The notes: generated by a model from the letters alone, not told the origin. A stretch of 64,000 nt of DNA from Planctomycetota bacterium (GCA_020638635.1 JACKIE010000014.1:10357-74356), one strand, 5' to 3'. Positions 49,467 through 57,556 are shown, numbered from the stretch's first letter. A program made the numbers and translations.

Positions 49467-51020
49467 CTACTTCGCGTCGAGGGTGGCTTTCTTGAACAGG
49501 TCGTCCCAGGCGGCGAGGGTGCCGCCGGCCTTCAGCTCGGCGCCGCTGCGCAGCTTGCCGATCTCTTCGTTGCGCGCCTTGGGGTAGCGCACCGCCAGCT
49601 TGGTGCTGGAGCCCTTGAGATGCGCCTCGACTGTCTTGCCGTCGCGCAAATCGTCCGGCACGTCAAAGCCCCAGGTGTTGTCCACCCGCTCGACCACCAG
49701 CTCGACCTGCCAGGCTTTGCCGGTGTGGCGCTTGATGATCTCTTCGCGCTGGCTCGACATCAGCGAGCTTGCGCCCAGCATGCCCATCAGGCCCTCGAAG
49801 CTGCCGGCCACCTCGCCGCCTGTTGTCGCGGGCTGCGAGGCTTCAAAGGGCTTGGGCGATTTGAAAGCGTCACCGGCGGGGGGCGCGTCGAAGGCCGCGA
49901 AGCTGCTCTGTCCCGTGTCCCGCTCCTGCGGCTTCGAGTCGAAGGCGTGGCTGGGATCGTAGTGGCTCAGGGCGCTGGCGCCGCTGACGGCCTCGGGCTC
50001 GACCTCCGCGTTGAGGTGCGGGTTGTCGAAGGCGTCGCCCAGGTGCGGCTCGGCGAAGGCGTCCTCGGTCGGTTGCGCCGGGGCGCGGAAGCGCGCGAAG
50101 GGGTCCGGCGTTTCGGGTGTCACCTTGCCGCTCTCGAGCTTTTCTTCGTACTGGTGCAGCACGCTGGCCATCTCCGACAGTGCCAGCTTGCGTTGCGCCG
50201 GGTCTTCCTCGGGGCCGGCCCGGCGTACCTGCGCGGCTTTGTACTTCTCAACCTCCGCCAGCCTGTCCTGCAGGATTTCCGCGGCCGCGAGCTGCGCCGC
50301 GCGGCGGGCTTCATCCCTGGTGGGCTCGGCGGGCCGCGTGGGCACCGGCTGCGGCCTGGCGGGCGGCGGTGCTTGCACGCGCTGGCCGGCGAGTTCCTGG
50401 TAGGCGGCGTCGAAGGTCTGCACCAGGTACGACAGGTCGGCGAAGATGCTCTCTATTTTCGGCAGGTCGCCGGTCATGCCCGTGTGCTCGACCAGCAATT
50501 GGCGGTCCTGCACGCGCAGGCCCGGGTGGCGGGTGATGGTGTACAGCAGCGCCTTCTTCACGGGCGGCAGGCTCAGCAGGTCGTGTGTGCCGAGCAGGTC
50601 GCCGGCCTTGATGATGAAGGCCTGGTCGATGGCCGGGTCGCCGATCTGCACGTCCTGGCCGCCGAACACCTTGCCCACCTTGCTGAAGAAGCCCTCCTTG
50701 TACAGCACGATGCCCTGGGGCATGGGCGCGTTGGTGGTGGCGTGGTACTGCGTGTAGGTGCTGCGGTTCTTGCCCGAGCCGCGCACCACGGTGTTCAGCG
50801 TGATGTACACCGGCCCCAGCCAGCCCTGGATGGTGGGGCGGTTGGTGCTGCCCAGCACCTGTAGGCCGTTCTTCTGGGCGAACATCAGCCAGTTCTGGCG
50901 GATTTTCTTCTGGTGGTGGGCGCCCCAGGCGATCAGCGCGATCACGCCGCCGATGACGAAAACGGCGAAGACCACGCCGAAGGAATCATCCGCCAGGAAC
51001 AGCGCCAAAGTCCCGCTCAT
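49467..51020 (-). CDS. Membrane protein with long disordered and coiled-coil region, unknown
   Basis: The 517-residue protein has one membrane segment (VVFAVFVIGGVIALIAWGA, about 15-33), a folded cytoplasmic domain (about 35-210; FAQKNGLQVLGSTNRPTIQG and a DUF3137-like feel in VLYKEGFFSKVGKVFGG), a coiled coil (about 240-300, RRAAQLAAAEILQDRLAEVE), a Pro/Ala/Asp/Phe-rich low-complexity part (about 310-410) and a C-terminal domain (about 440-517). No family is confidently recognised. Confidence 0.7.
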   Translation of the reverse strand: MSGTLALFLADDSFGVVFAVFVIGGVIALIAWGAHHQKKIRQNWLMFAQKNGLQVLGSTNRPTIQGWLGPVYITLNTVVRGSGKNRSTYTQYHATTNAPMPQGIVLYKEGFFSKVGKVFGGQDVQIGDPAIDQAFIIKAGDLLGTHDLLSLPPVKKALLYTITRHPGLRVQDRQLLVEHTGMTGDLPKIESIFADLSYLVQTFDAAYQELAGQRVQAPPPARPQPVPTRPAEPTRDEARRAAQLAAAEILQDRLAEVEKYKAAQVRRAGPEEDPAQRKLALSEMASVLHQYEEKLESGKVTPETPDPFARFRAPAQPTEDAFAEPHLGDAFDNPHLNAEVEPEAVSGASALSHYDPSHAFDSKPQERDTGQSSFAAFDAPPAGDAFKSPKPFEASQPATTGGEVAGSFEGLMGMLGASSLMSSQREEIIKRHTGKAWQVELVVERVDNTWGFDVPDDLRDGKTVEAHLKGSSTKLAVRYPKARNEEIGKLRSGAELKAGGTLAAWDDLFKKATLDAK

Positions 51021-51093
51021 CAGTGTGCTCCGATTTCCGGCGTCAGTTTAGCAACTGGCCACGGGCGCGCCGCTCCAACATGAGGCCGGATTT

Positions 51094-51168
51094 GTAGGGG
51101 ACTGTCCCCGTCCCCGTTGCCGGCCCATTGATAGAAGACGGGGGCAGATCCTTGCGGGGTCAGTCCCC
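51094..51168. repeat. REP-F palindromes at the aat 3' end
   Basis: GGGGACTGTCCCC at 51097-51109 and GGGGTCAGTCCCC at 51156-51168 around GACGGGGGCAG. The second overlaps the aat stop codon; compare 42411-42487. Confidence 0.8.
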
Positions 51169-51843
51169 ACCCCACGGACCGCGCCGCGTGGGCACTTGCA
51201 GGGCTATCTCCAGCCGTTGCAGGTATTCGTCGCGGGGGATCAGTCGGGCGCCGAAGCGCTCAAGGTGCGCGGTGTGTACCTGGGCGTCGATGAAATGAAA
51301 CTCCCACTCTTTCAGCCTGGCCACCAGGGCCGCGAAGGCGACCTTGCTGGCGTCGGGCTCAAGGGCGAACATCGATTCGCCGAAGTAGGCCGCGCCCAGG
51401 GACACGCCGTACACGCCGCCGACCAGCTTGTCCTCCAGCCAGGCCTCGGCGCAATGGGCGAAGCCGAGCGAGTGCAGCTCGGTGTAGGCCTTCACCATCG
51501 GCTTGCTGATCCAGGTGCCGCGCTGGCCCGGGCGCTTCACCTTGGCGCAATTGGCGATTACGCCCGCGAAGTCCGTGTCGAAGCGGATTTCGTAACGGCC
51601 TTTGCGGATGCTCTGGCGCAGGCTGCGTGACAGCTTCAGCTCGGAGGGAAACAGCACCATGCGCGGGTCCGGGCTGAACCAGAGCATCGGCCAGCCCCGG
51701 TGCGGCCAGGGGAAGATGCCCAGAGCATAGGCCGTAAGCAGACGCTCGGCCGAAAGGTCGCCGCCCACGGCCAGCAGCCCATCAGGCTCCGCCAAAGCGG
51801 GGTCCGGAAACGCAATTTCCTCAGGCAGCTCATACACCGGCAT
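51160..51843 (-). CDS. aat: Leucyl/phenylalanyl-tRNA--protein transferase
   Basis: The 227-residue enzyme adds Leu or Phe to N-terminal Arg or Lys of proteins, marking them for ClpS/ClpAP degradation. Motifs: FPDPALAEPDGLLAVGGDLS, LLTAYALGIFPW, WFSPDPRMVL, GTWISKPMVKAYTELHSLGF, EAWLEDKLVGGVYGVSLGAA and FGESMF. A GTG two codons upstream is an alternative start. The last residues (WGGD) and the TGA stop are encoded by a REP-F palindrome. The gene fits functionally with ClpC but is far from it. Confidence 0.95.
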   Translation of the reverse strand: MPVYELPEEIAFPDPALAEPDGLLAVGGDLSAERLLTAYALGIFPWPHRGWPMLWFSPDPRMVLFPSELKLSRSLRQSIRKGRYEIRFDTDFAGVIANCAKVKRPGQRGTWISKPMVKAYTELHSLGFAHCAEAWLEDKLVGGVYGVSLGAAYFGESMFALEPDASKVAFAALVARLKEWEFHFIDAQVHTAHLERFGARLIPRDEYLQRLEIALQVPTRRGPWGGD

Positions 51844-52037
51844 CAGCACAATGTAGCGAAACTGGAGCCGGCAACGGAAGTTGCCGGCGTCTCTCTCTAG
51901 TTGCTGCTGGGGCCTTCAGCTCCATCGCCTGATGAACCGTTCAAACCTGACCGTGGCGGCGCCTCAGTTTGAAGTCAGTGACACTCCGCGGCCGCCCCTA
52001 CCGTCGGGATCAACTCAGCCGAAATGGTCCGAAAAGG

Positions 52038-52217
52038 TCAGTTGCGCCGTTCAACCCGGCGAACTTCGACCCTTACGCCGTCCTCAATGGCTCGCTCGAT
52101 GATGCGAGCAAGTTGCCCGGCAAAGTAGTGCATCTTTGACCGGCTAGGCTGCGCCTCGTCGGGTAGGTCACGAAACAGGTAGTACAGCTGATTATAGATT
52201 TCGTTGTGGGCACTCAT
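52038..52217 (-). CDS. Small protein, 59 residues, unknown
   Basis: The start ATG 52217 is preceded by a strong GGAGGT (52225-52230 on the complement), which supports a real gene. The sequence is HNEIYNQLYYLFRDLP then FAGQLARIIERAIEDGVRVE, amphipathic and without signal peptide. No family recognised. The ribosome-binding site lies in a perfect 8-bp-stem hairpin (52220-52241), so translation may be controlled by its opening. Confidence 0.5.
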   Translation of the reverse strand: MSAHNEIYNQLYYLFRDLPDEAQPSRSKMHYFAGQLARIIERAIEDGVRVEVRRVERRN

Positions 52218-52219
52218 TA

Positions 52220-52241
52220 CCGGACCTCCGATTAGGTCCGG
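52220..52241 (-). promoter_or_regulatory. Hairpin masking the Shine-Dalgarno of the 59-aa gene
   Basis: On the minus strand CCGGACCT-AATCGG-AGGTCCGG, 8 bp perfect. The GGAGG Shine-Dalgarno is within loop and 3' arm, and the ATG follows at once. This could regulate translation in cis or reflect a small palindrome insertion. Confidence 0.5.
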
Positions 52242-52331
52242 CGTTGCGCGCTTTCCCGTTGACATCAAGTGGCTAGAAAAAGACACTCTTTGCAGGTACT
52301 CGGTTTTCGGCGCGCTACGCCGGGAACCACC

Positions 52332-52365
52332 AAAAAAAGACCAGCGTGTTCTCGCACGCTGGTCT
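52332..52365 (-). terminator. Intrinsic terminator (minus strand) downstream of candidate RNA
   Basis: Stem AGACCAGCGTG / CACGCTGGTCT with a 6-nt loop; read on the minus strand it is followed by a run of six or seven T. No ORF lies between this terminator and the one at 52520-52551. Confidence 0.85.
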
Positions 52366-52519
52366 TGCATTTTCCGGCTTTTCGGTGCGGACGCAAATTA
52401 AAAAAGTCACTTTCTGACACACCCCCGACCTAGTACGTCACCTAGGTCTTCCAGCGTCGCGGTCATCGACGACGGACCCACCGCCCTTGCAGGCGGCTTG
52501 CCGAGCGTATTGTGGTTTC
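52366..52519 (-). ncRNA. Candidate small RNA between two terminators
   Basis: The 150-nt stretch has no open reading frame but holds several hairpins (GACCTAG-TACGTCAC-CTAGGTC at 52428-52449; CCGCC..GGGCGG near 52480-52495; GTCACTTTCTGAC near 52407-52419). It is closed on the minus strand by the strong terminator at 52332-52365, which has no protein gene of its own. No known RNA family was recognised and no promoter is certain. Confidence 0.3.
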
Positions 52520-52551
52520 AAAAAAACAAAATCCCCGGTATCGCCGGGGAT
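52520..52551 (-). terminator. Terminator of the SDH_sah operon
   Basis: Stem ATCCCCGG-TATCG-CCGGGGAT with an A-rich left flank that is TTTTGTTTTTTT on the minus strand. It ends the operon transcribed from 53690. Confidence 0.9.
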
Positions 52552-52580
52552 TGGATTTGAACTTTTGCTCTGCGCCAAAA

Positions 52581-52781
52581 CTAGCGCGTTCGTGCGCTAG
52601 TAATGGCTCGTGCGCCGCGTCGAGAATTAAGCGGATGGTCTAGTCGATACTTTGACTCCTGCACAACCCCCAGTGCCGCCAGTTTCGCCCGAATGGCGGC
52701 GACTTCGTTGGCCTTCTGCAAGTTAACTTTGGGGTTACCCGCAGCGATTTTTTTTGTGTCTAGTTCCTTTGTGTTGGTCAT
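52581..52781 (-). CDS. Small protein translationally coupled to the SDH_sah gene
   Basis: The 66-residue basic protein (KELDTKKIAAGNPKVNLQKA; NEVAAIRAKLAALGV) starts at ATG 52781, overlapping the previous stop by 4 nt. It is mainly helical and cytoplasmic. No family recognised. The ATGA overlap and the terminator just behind it support it as a real second gene of the operon. Confidence 0.6.
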   Translation of the reverse strand: MTNTKELDTKKIAAGNPKVNLQKANEVAAIRAKLAALGVVQESKYRLDHPLNSRRGARAITSARTR

Positions 52782-53665
52782 GGGCCACCTCTAAGGGGCA
52801 GAAATGTACCTTGGGTATGAACGGTTCGGAAGGCTCCGATCTTCCCCATGTAATCGTACAAAAAGCGATGGTATGTCTTTATGGCATCGCTTAGTTTCGG
52901 ATCGGCACCAAAGTCGTCAATCTTGAGGCCGATCTCGTTCGTCAGCGTTGCCATTGAGATGGGTCTGCCGTGCGAATGCCAACGTCCCTGATCCATCAAC
53001 TTCGTTGCAATTTCCCCCGCACGCTCCTCGCGCATTTTTGCGTCTACCGGCTTGCCGCTCCCTTCCGTTCTGATCCAGTCTTTGAATTTGTACTTTGCAA
53101 GCCACTCCTCAAGAAGGCTGATTGAAAGCGCCTCAGCCTCTTTGAAGCTATGAAGTTCTCCCAAGTCCAACTGCTGAAGCAAGACTATCTCCGGCGTAGT
53201 TAGCTCGTGGTTCTGCGCCTTATCGATGAGCGCCTCATACTGCGCTAGATACGACTTCGCTGGTACGAGCTTGTGACCTCTGGGAATCTGTGGGTCGATT
53301 GGCCCAAGGCAGGAAAAGTAGTCCATCATGATCTTGTCCGCAGACATCGCGAAGACTGTTCCGGCAGACATCGCGCGATCTGGGACGATTGCAATCACCT
53401 CGTGGTAATGATGGCGGATCGCTTGCACCATCCGCTCAACGATCTCGATAACACCACCCATCGTATCCAGAACGACCGCGAGTTTCTTGCTGCGCTTGGT
53501 CCGATTCTCAATGGCGTCCCTAACGTCCACGTCAAGTAGGTCAAAAATGTCGCCGAAAATACCCATGACGTCGGCATCCAATAGCGTCTCAATGTCGCTT
53601 GCTAAGCGATCCAGCTCCTTCTCAACAGTCTTGTCAACGCGGATTTGATCGCTTGAGTCCGGCAT
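52778..53665 (-). CDS. SDH_sah (ClpP-fold serine protease-like) protein
   Basis: The 295-residue protein matches the SDH_sah family of ClpP/SppA-fold proteins: KKLAVVLDTMGGVIEIVERM, HHYHEVIAIVPDRAMSAGTV, then SADKIMMDYFSCLGPIDPQI. The serine in DRAMSAGT is the expected nucleophile (SppA-like MSAG). The family is predicted to be a membrane-independent serine protease. Coding sequence is visibly lower in GC than flanking genes, with less biased codon use, so it may have been acquired. A sigma70-like promoter is at 53685-53714. Substrate unknown. Confidence 0.82.
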   Translation of the reverse strand: MPDSSDQIRVDKTVEKELDRLASDIETLLDADVMGIFGDIFDLLDVDVRDAIENRTKRSKKLAVVLDTMGGVIEIVERMVQAIRHHYHEVIAIVPDRAMSAGTVFAMSADKIMMDYFSCLGPIDPQIPRGHKLVPAKSYLAQYEALIDKAQNHELTTPEIVLLQQLDLGELHSFKEAEALSISLLEEWLAKYKFKDWIRTEGSGKPVDAKMREERAGEIATKLMDQGRWHSHGRPISMATLTNEIGLKIDDFGADPKLSDAIKTYHRFLYDYMGKIGAFRTVHTQGTFLPLRGGP

Positions 53666-53684
53666 TAGCGCCCCCTATGCGAAA

Positions 53685-53714
53685 ATAGTAGCGACTCCTC
53701 TGGACTTGCGTCAA
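53685..53714 (-). promoter_or_regulatory. Sigma70-like promoter of the SDH_sah operon
   Basis: Minus-strand TTGACG (53709-53714) and TACTAT (53685-53690) with an 18-nt spacer, 20 nt before the start codon. AGGGGG is the ribosome-binding site. Confidence 0.6.
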
Positions 53715-53949
53715 TCCAGTTGTGGTCACTTCGTGGCGACCATCCCCGGCGCGCTGGCTGCTTTCTTCGCGATGGCAGCGCGCTGGCTCGTGGATAGCTC
53801 ATCATCCGGTGCATTACCGACTTTCAGCCCCCCCAGGCGCCCCAAGGCGACTGCGGCAGGACGGGAGCACAAACCAGTCCGTGCCCGTACTTTACAGGGC
53901 CTAGGCCGGTGTTACCGTGTTTCGCCCGTTTCGGCGGGAAGGGGCCAAT

Positions 53950-54666
53950 TTGCCGAAGATCGTTGCCGCCAACTGGAAGATGAATCTGAGGCGGCAGTCG
54001 GCCGTGGAGTTGGCTTGGGCTTTGAAATCTGACGGGCGGAAGTGCTGGCTGTTTCCGGCCTTCCCGCACCTGGCGCCGGTGCACGACGCGCTGATCGGCA
54101 GCGAGTTGACGCTGGGCGCCCAGGACGTAAGCCCCGATGCCGACGGCGCCTGCACCGGCGACGTCAGCGCGGAAATGCTGGCCGACACGGGCTGCACGCT
54201 GGTGCTGGTCGGCCACAGCGAGCGCCGGCACGGCCATGGCGAAACCGCCGAGCTGCTGGCGCGCAAGTTGAAACGCGCGCTGGAAGCGGGCTTGAAGCCG
54301 CTCTACTGCGTGGGCGAAACGCTGGAGCAGCGCAAGGCCGGCAAGGCGCAGGCGGTGGTGAAGGACCACCTGTCAACGCTGGCCGGGACGGAAGGAATCG
54401 CCGCAGTGGCCTACGAGCCTGTCTGGGCGATCGGCACGGGCGAAACCGCGACACCGGGGCAGGCGGCAGAGATGCACGCCTTTATCCGGGAAGAATTGAA
54501 GAAGCTGGGTTTGCGACTGCCCATCCTGTACGGGGGCAGCGTCAAGCCCGAAAACGCGCTTGAGCTGATGTCGCATCCGGATGTTGACGGCGTGCTGGTC
54601 GGCGGCGCAAGCCTTGAGTTGACAAGCCTGCGGGCGATTGACGACGCAGCGAGGGAGATCGAATGA
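53950..54666 (+). CDS. tpiA: Triosephosphate isomerase
   Basis: The 238-residue glycolytic enzyme interconverts glyceraldehyde-3-phosphate and dihydroxyacetone phosphate. Catalytic residues from the TTG start are Lys10 (KIVAANWKMN), His89 (LVGHSERR) and Glu156 (AYEPVWAIGTG); the phosphate loop LYGGSVKP is also present. TTG 53950 is preferred because the family starts at this point and GGAAGGGG lies just upstream; a GTG 33 nt earlier is possible. First gene of tpiA-secG-yicC-gmk-rpoZ-coaC. Confidence 0.95.
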   Translation: MPKIVAANWKMNLRRQSAVELAWALKSDGRKCWLFPAFPHLAPVHDALIGSELTLGAQDVSPDADGACTGDVSAEMLADTGCTLVLVGHSERRHGHGETAELLARKLKRALEAGLKPLYCVGETLEQRKAGKAQAVVKDHLSTLAGTEGIAAVAYEPVWAIGTGETATPGQAAEMHAFIREELKKLGLRLPILYGGSVKPENALELMSHPDVDGVLVGGASLELTSLRAIDDAAREIE

Positions 54667-54983
54667 CACTGGCCGCCGCAAACCCCACCCTGCTTACCAT
54701 CCTTGCCATCGTGTTCGTGATCAACGCCGTCGCGCTGATCGTGTTCGTGCTGTTCCGCCAGAGCGACGCCGGCGGTATCGGCGCGGCCTTCGGCGGCGGC
54801 GAGGGCGGCGGCGCGTTCGGCACCAAGGGCCAGGCCGTGGTGGACAAGGTCATCACCTTCATGGGCGGCACCTTCATCGTGCTGGCCCTGGTGTTCAGCC
54901 TGGTCAGCACCGGCGGCACCAAGTCCGACACCAAGGGCCTGGACCAGCCGCAGGAAGAAAAGCCCGCCGACGGAGGCGAATAA
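54663..54983 (+). CDS. secG: Preprotein translocase subunit SecG
   Basis: The 106-residue subunit has two membrane segments (LTILAIVFVINAVALIVFVL and FMGGTFIVLALVFSLVSTG) and the SecG middle motif with a Gly-rich loop (GGIGAAFGGGEGGGAFGTKG). It assists SecYE-mediated export. It overlaps tpiA by 4 nt. The hydrophilic C-terminus is longer than in E. coli. Confidence 0.92.
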   Translation: MTLAAANPTLLTILAIVFVINAVALIVFVLFRQSDAGGIGAAFGGGEGGGAFGTKGQAVVDKVITFMGGTFIVLALVFSLVSTGGTKSDTKGLDQPQEEKPADGGE

Positions 54984-55865
54984 GTGCCGTACGGGATGAC
55001 CGGCTTCGGCCGCGCCACCGCCCAGCACCCGGGCGGCGCGCTGACCGTCGAGTTGAAGTCGGTGAACAACCGCTTCCTGAAGGTTTCGCTGCGTCTGCCG
55101 GACCTGCTGAATGAGCTGGAGTCGGAGCTGGAGGGGGCAATTCGCGCCAAGCTGCAGCGCGGCTCGGTGTACGGCAACGTGCAGCTCGAGCGCGGGCAGC
55201 GCGGCACCAGCTACAGCATCAACGAGCCCCTGCTGCGCGACTGGTTGCCGCGCCTGCAGAAGCTGGCCGCCGAGGCCGGCAGCAGCGCCCCGGAGTTCAA
55301 GGACCTGCTGGCCATGCCGGGCGTGGTGCTGGAAGAATCCGAAAAGCTGGAGCTGGACGAGCAGTTGAAGCAGGCCGCGCTGGGCGCCATGGATGAGGCG
55401 CTGAAGGGGCTGCTGGAAATGCGCGCCAAAGAAGGCGCGGCGCTGATGACCGACATGACCACGCGGGTGGCCCTGGTGGCGACCCACGCCAAAGAGGTCG
55501 AAAAGCGCGCGCCGCAGGTGGTGGAGGAATACCGCGACAAGCTGAAAGCGCGCATCGAGAAGCTGATGGCCGACAGCGGCCAGAAGCTGGAACAGGCGGA
55601 CTTGGTAAAGGAGGTCGCCTTTTTCGCCGACCGCTGCGACATCACGGAAGAAACCACGCGCCTGGCCCACCACTGCGAGCAGTTCCAGCAGGTGATTGCG
55701 GGCAAGGGCGAGGTGGGGCGCAGGCTGGATTTCATCGCGCAGGAAATGCTGCGTGAGACCAACACGATCGCCAGCAAGGCCAATGACGCCGAGCTGGCAA
55801 CGATCGCGGTGGCCATGAAGTCGGAGATCGAAAAGATCAAGGAACAGGTGCAGAACCTCGAGTGA
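54984..55865 (+). CDS. yicC: YicC-family endoribonuclease
   Basis: The 293-residue protein has the YicC pattern MTGFGRATAQHPGGALTVEL then KSVNNRFLKVSLRLP at the N-terminus and RRLDFIAQEMLRETNTIASK at the C-terminus. YicC proteins are RNases involved in sRNA turnover. The start is GTG directly after the secG stop. Length and order match the family and the neighbouring gmk is the usual partner. Confidence 0.93.
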   Translation: MPYGMTGFGRATAQHPGGALTVELKSVNNRFLKVSLRLPDLLNELESELEGAIRAKLQRGSVYGNVQLERGQRGTSYSINEPLLRDWLPRLQKLAAEAGSSAPEFKDLLAMPGVVLEESEKLELDEQLKQAALGAMDEALKGLLEMRAKEGAALMTDMTTRVALVATHAKEVEKRAPQVVEEYRDKLKARIEKLMADSGQKLEQADLVKEVAFFADRCDITEETTRLAHHCEQFQQVIAGKGEVGRRLDFIAQEMLRETNTIASKANDAELATIAVAMKSEIEKIKEQVQNLE

Positions 55866-55870
55866 GGTTC

Positions 55871-55952
55871 AATGCAAAATTAGAAATGCAAAATTCAAAA
55901 TAACCGCCGGGTGCTCCGACCATTTTGAATTTTGAATTTGTCATTTTGAATT
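55871..55952. repeat. AAAATTCAAAAT inverted word repeat between yicC and gmk
   Basis: Left arm ATGCAAAATTCAAAATAA-type words (55871-55903) and right arm ATTTTGAATTTTGAATTTG (55921-55952) are complementary. It is very AT-rich in a high-GC operon. Confidence 0.8.
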
Positions 55953-55975
55953 GATGAACGAAGGCGCAGGCTGCG

Positions 55976-56602
55976 GTGGAGAGTTTGCCGGGCATCCTTG
56001 TCGTGCTTTCCGGCCCCATGGGCGTCGGCAAGACGACTGTTGCCAACAAGCTGCTGCAGAAGGGCGGCTATCAGCGCTCGGTGAGCGTGACCACCAGGGC
56101 GCCGCGCCCGGGGGAAGTGGACGGGGTGGATTACCGCTTCAGCAGCGTCGAGGAGTTCGAGAAGCTGCGCGACGCGAACGAGTTGATCGAGTACGCGCAG
56201 GTGGTCGGCAACTGGTACGGCACGCCCAAGCAGCCCGTGCGAGACGCGCTGAAGGCAGGCAAGGCGTTCCTGCTGGTGATCGACGTGAACGGCGGGCAGC
56301 AGGTGCGGGGCAAGGGCTACAACTCGGAGCTGATCTTCCTTGCACCACCCAGCAAGGAAGAGCTCGTGAAGCGCCTGGAAGGCCGGCGCACCGAGAACGC
56401 CAAGCAGCAGACCTTGCGCCTGGAACGGGCGGACATGGAAATGCAGGTCGCGGCCGAGATCTACAACCACATTGTGGTGAACAAGGACCTCGACGTATGC
56501 GTAGAAGAAGTTCACAGCCTGGTGCAGCAGGCCAGGCGCAAGTTGCAGGAACGTAAGCAGGCCGGCGAAACGTTGTATCCCGGCCTGGATCTAAAGGACT
56601 AG
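55976..56602 (+). CDS. gmk: Guanylate kinase
   Basis: The 208-residue kinase phosphorylates GMP to GDP. P-loop GPMGVGKTT (13-21), VSVTTRAPRPGEVDGVDYRF (nucleotide site), FLLVIDVNGGQQVR and RRTENAKQQTLRLERADMEM then YNHIVVNKDLD. The start is GTG 55976. The stop TAG overlaps the first bases of a CAGGTTTCAGG-type repeat. Confidence 0.95.
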   Translation: MESLPGILVVLSGPMGVGKTTVANKLLQKGGYQRSVSVTTRAPRPGEVDGVDYRFSSVEEFEKLRDANELIEYAQVVGNWYGTPKQPVRDALKAGKAFLLVIDVNGGQQVRGKGYNSELIFLAPPSKEELVKRLEGRRTENAKQQTLRLERADMEMQVAAEIYNHIVVNKDLDVCVEEVHSLVQQARRKLQERKQAGETLYPGLDLKD

Positions 56603-56674
56603 GTTTCAGGGGTCAGGTTACAGGTGTCAGGCGGGAAGCCCTGAAACCTGTAACCTGAAACCTGACACCTGAAC
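56601..56674. repeat. CAGGTTTCAGG inverted word repeat between gmk and rpoZ
   Basis: AGGTTTCAGGGGTCAGGTTACAGGTGTCAGG on the left and CCTGTAACCTGAAACCTGACACC on the right, complementary with scattered differences. It lies between the gmk stop and the rpoZ ribosome-binding site. Confidence 0.8.
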
Positions 56675-56685
56675 ACGGAGTGACC

Positions 56686-56925
56686 ATGGCATTCGCACTC
56701 GATTACCCGGAACTGGAAGGGCTCTACAGCATGGCCGGCGGCAAGTTCCGCCTCACCGTGCTGCTGCAGCGCCGCGTCAACGAACTGGTGGGCGGTATGC
56801 CGCGCCTGGTTCGCGTCGGCCAGCAGCACGAAAAGGACTTCATCTACATCGCCGTCGAAGAGCTCAAGCGCGGGCTCATCAAGCTCGGCGAAGACAACGA
56901 GACGGTCATCAAGACCGGCAAGTAG
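56686..56925 (+). CDS. rpoZ: RNA polymerase omega subunit
   Basis: The 79-residue protein has the omega pattern: AGGKFRLTVLLQRRVNELVG, then VRVGQQHEKDFIYIAVEEL (the conserved basic start of helix 1 and the helical C-terminal region). Omega stabilises RNA polymerase and mediates ppGpp effects in some bacteria. ATG 56686 with GGAG 8-11 nt before is preferred to a GTG two codons earlier. The position between gmk and coaC is the classic context. Confidence 0.9.
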   Translation: MAFALDYPELEGLYSMAGGKFRLTVLLQRRVNELVGGMPRLVRVGQQHEKDFIYIAVEELKRGLIKLGEDNETVIKTGK

Positions 56926-57495
56926 ATGGCTGATCGGCCGCACATCGTGATCGGCGTTTGCGGCAGCATCGCGGCGTTCAAGATCGCCGTGCTGCACAAG
57001 TATCTGCGTGACCACGCGGAGGTGACCGTCGCGATGACGCCCTCCGCGACGCAGTTTGTGGGGCCGCAGACCTTCCTGGCGCTCACCGGCAACCCGGTGA
57101 TCACCAGCCTCTGGGAGCCGACGCACAGCAAGCCCAAGCACATCGACCTGGCCGACGAGCTGGACCTGCTGCTGATCGCGCCCGCCACGGCCAACATCCT
57201 GGCCAAGGCGGCCCACGGCATCGCCGACGAGCCGGTCAGCACGCTGATCATGTCCAGCCTGCCGGACGAAAAGCCGATCGTGTTCGCGCCGGCCATGAAC
57301 ACCCGCATGTGGAAGAACCCGGCCACGGTCGAGAACGTCAAAACCCTGCGCGAGCGGGGCTACCATTTCATTGCGCCCGAAAGCGGCGATCTGGCCTGCG
57401 GCTGGCAGGGGGAAGGCCGCCTGGCGGAGCCGCAAGTTATTGCCAAGCAAGTGTTTGCGCTGCTCGGATTGGACGATGTCAAAGTGACGGGGTAG
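56926..57495 (+). CDS. coaC: Phosphopantothenoylcysteine decarboxylase (CoaC half only)
   Basis: The 189-residue flavoprotein has the CoaC features IGVCGSIAAFKIAVL, LAPATANILAKAAHGIADE, FAPAMNTRMWKNPAT (PAMNxxMW) and the ACGxxGxGR-like LACGWQGEGR. It decarboxylates phosphopantothenoylcysteine to phosphopantetheine in CoA synthesis. In many bacteria it is fused with the CoaB synthetase domain; here the frame ends after the CoaC domain and no CoaB is seen, so CoaB must be elsewhere. ATG 56926 immediately follows the rpoZ stop. Confidence 0.9.
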   Translation: MADRPHIVIGVCGSIAAFKIAVLHKYLRDHAEVTVAMTPSATQFVGPQTFLALTGNPVITSLWEPTHSKPKHIDLADELDLLLIAPATANILAKAAHGIADEPVSTLIMSSLPDEKPIVFAPAMNTRMWKNPATVENVKTLRERGYHFIAPESGDLACGWQGEGRLAEPQVIAKQVFALLGLDDVKVTG

Positions 57496-57515
57496 ACTGT
57501 TGGTAACGTCAGCCC

Positions 57516-57534
57516 GGTGGGGCCTGACCCCTTA
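57516..57534. repeat. REP-B-like GTGGGGCCTGACCCC
   Basis: Short palindrome-like copy of the GGGGTCAGGC word family in the gap upstream of the 131-residue protein. Confidence 0.6.
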
Positions 57535-57556
57535 ACACCTTGGCCAGGAACGGCTC

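Noticed and set aside
52432..52449. Attachment site or riboswitch at the CTAGTACGTCACCTAG palindrome
   Set aside because: No integrase, tRNA end or known riboswitch motif is near. It is better treated as one stem of the candidate small RNA.
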